Below, piece by piece: positions 5,094 through 6,232 of a DNA stretch of 6,232 nt. Position 1 is the first letter of the stretch. Each line of letters opens with the position of its first letter. Both the position numbers and the translations under genes were made by a program. This stretch comes from Proteobacteria bacterium UBA964. Its GTDB lineage: Bacteria; Pseudomonadota; Gammaproteobacteria; Steroidobacterales; Steroidobacteraceae. The notes beneath the pieces are model-generated. The model worked only from the letters and a program-made list of their open reading frames with translations. It was not told the origin of the DNA and ran no database searches. Location of the stretch: contig DBCG01000046.1 of NCBI GenBank assembly GCA_002292945.1, positions 1-6,232 on the forward strand, read 5' to 3'.

Positions 5094-6232
5094 CCCGCCT
5101 CGATAGCGTCACGGAGCCGGTGTTCCTCGACCATGCGTCCACCACGCCGCTCGATCCTGCCGTGGCGGCTGCGATGGTCGAGTGCCTGCTCGCGCCGCAG
5201 ACCCAGGGAAACGCCTCGAGCACCAGCCACGCCCATGGCCGCGCGGCTGCAGCGCTGGTCGAGCGAGCCCGAGGCGAGGTCGCCGAGTTGGTCGGCGTTG
5301 CGCCTGCCCAGGTCGTCTTCACCGCGGGCGCCACCGAGGCGGACAATCTCGCGGTGCTCGGCATCGCGCGAGGTCGCGCGGATCATGGCCGACACCTGCT
5401 GATCGGCCGCACCGAGCACAAGGCCGTCATCGATCCGGCGCGCTTCCTCGCCAAGCACGGCTTCGAGATCGGTTGGCTCGGACCCGATGCCGCAGGTCGC
5501 ATCACGCCGCAGGCGGTGGCGGCCGCTTTGCGTCCCGACACGCAGCTCGTGTCGGTGATGCACGCCAACAACGAGACCGGCATCGTCAATGATATCGCGG
5601 GCATCGCCGCGGTCTGCCGGGCCGCGGGCGTGCTGCTGCATACCGATGCGGCACAGACTGCCGGCAAGATGCCCGTCTCGATGAGGGCGCTCGGCGCCGA
5701 TCTGATCTCGGTCTCGGCGCACAAGATGTACGGCCCGAAGGGTGTCGGTGCGCTCTACGTATCGGCTCGCGCGAGACCATGGCTTGAGCCTTTGAGTTAC
5801 GGGGGTGGTCACGAGCGCGGCCTTCGTCCGGGCACCTTGGCCACCCATCAGATTGCGGGTTTCGCTGCGGCTGCGCGTCTCGCTGCCGGTCGACTACATC
5901 GCGATGCCGAACAGGGAGCCTCGCTCGTCAGTGAGTTCAAGCGCGCGCTCGCGGATCTTGAGGGTGTGCGTTTCAATGATTACCGGGAGGATCACCCGGA
6001 GCGGCGCTTGCCGGGCTTGGTATCGGTGACTTTTGAGCGCGTCGAGGGTGAGAGTCTGCTGGCTGCAATGCCCGAGATCGCCGTCTCGAGTGGTGCGGCT
6101 TGCGATTCGGCCTCCGGCGAGCCTTCGTACGTCTTGCGCGCTCAAGGCGTGCCGGTGGAATGGGCGCGCTCGACGCTGCGGGTCGCGTTCGGTCGTGGTA
6201 ACACCACAGAGCAGGCAAGGTTCGCCGCTACC
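5090..6232 (+). CDS. iscS: Cysteine desulfurase, IscS/NifS type (3' end outside window)
   Basis: A PLP-dependent fold-type I enzyme that removes sulfur from L-cysteine as an enzyme persulfide, feeding Fe-S cluster assembly and tRNA thiolation. 381 residues are present with no stop; E. coli IscS has 404, so only a short C-terminal part should be missing. Seen in order: FLDHASTTPLDP (12-23), FTAGATEADNLAV (77-89), RTEHKAV (107-113, His110 stacking on PLP), HANNETG (158-164), HTDAAQTAGK (184-193, Asp186 and Gln189), SAHKMYGPKG (209-218, Lys212 the PLP lysine), YGGGHERGLRPGT (237-249), and SSGAACDSASGEPSYVLRA (333-351) with the sulfur-carrying Cys338 at 6101-6103. The GTG start overlaps the trmJ stop by 4 bases (GTGA), with no clear Shine-Dalgarno, so translation is probably coupled. 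The first in-frame ATG (5171) would remove the conserved LDHASTTP. Similarity is to housekeeping IscS rather than SufS, but assignment to a complete isc operon needs the downstream genes. Confidence 0.92.
   Translation, partial: MTRLDSVTEPVFLDHASTTPLDPAVAAAMVECLLAPQTQGNASSTSHAHGRAAAALVERARGEVAELVGVAPAQVVFTAGATEADNLAVLGIARGRADHGRHLLIGRTEHKAVIDPARFLAKHGFEIGWLGPDAAGRITPQAVAAALRPDTQLVSVMHANNETGIVNDIAGIAAVCRAAGVLLHTDAAQTAGKMPVSMRALGADLISVSAHKMYGPKGVGALYVSARARPWLEPLSYGGGHERGLRPGTLATHQIAGFAAAARLAAGRLHRDAEQGASLVSEFKRALADLEGVRFNDYREDHPERRLPGLVSVTFERVEGESLLAAMPEIAVSSGAACDSASGEPSYVLRAQGVPVEWARSTLRVAFGRGNTTEQARFAAT

Noticed and set aside
4862..5848. 328-codon minus-strand frame over trmJ and the desulfurase gene
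   Set aside because: It is antisense to two well-supported genes, with no recognisable domain and typical shadow composition.

Overview
This is a GC-rich (roughly two thirds G+C), densely coding bacterial window. It looks like a gammaproteobacterial chromosome. The protein sequences match SecF, SuhB, TrmJ and IscS of that class. The gene order secF ... suhB (reverse) / trmJ (forward) ... iscS is a known gammaproteobacterial neighbourhood: in Pseudomonas aeruginosa, from memory, it runs secD-secF-hypothetical-suhB-trmJ-cysE-iscR-iscS. I cannot name the genus.

Layout. Positions 1-402 hold the C-terminal part of the protein-export subunit SecF. A 90-bp gap follows, with a perfect 8-bp-stem hairpin and a possible promoter. 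Next come two co-directional transporter genes 18 bp apart: an APC/CAT-type amino acid permease (493-1986) and a DAACS (glutamate/aspartate-type) symporter (2005-3333). The convergent gene suhB (3363-4163, minus) follows after 29 bp. A 42-bp divergent intergenic region separates suhB from trmJ (4206-5093, plus), and trmJ overlaps by 4 bp the start of a cysteine desulfurase of the IscS type (5090 to the window end, truncated by the window edge).

How the genes fit together. The backbone is housekeeping: protein export (SecF), SuhB (inositol-phosphatase fold, linked in E. coli to rRNA transcription antitermination), 2'-O-methylation of tRNA position 32 (TrmJ), and sulfur mobilisation for Fe-S clusters and tRNA thiolation (IscS-like). 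The two transporters are the accessory part and sit between secF and suhB. The tight trmJ-iscS junction leaves no room for the cysE and iscR genes that often lie there.

Most notable observations. (1) Five in-frame copies of a 15-bp repeat encode (RPIDI)x5 at the TrmJ N-terminus; each copy carries a GATC, and four of the five carry an ATA codon. (2) The DAACS symporter lacks the side chains that form the third sodium site in archaeal homologues (NMAGT in place of NMDGT, with matching changes in TM3) but keeps the Na1 and substrate residues. (3) iscR and cysE are absent between trmJ and iscS. I found no mobile element, CRISPR array, tRNA or rRNA, and no evidence of a wholly new multi-gene system.
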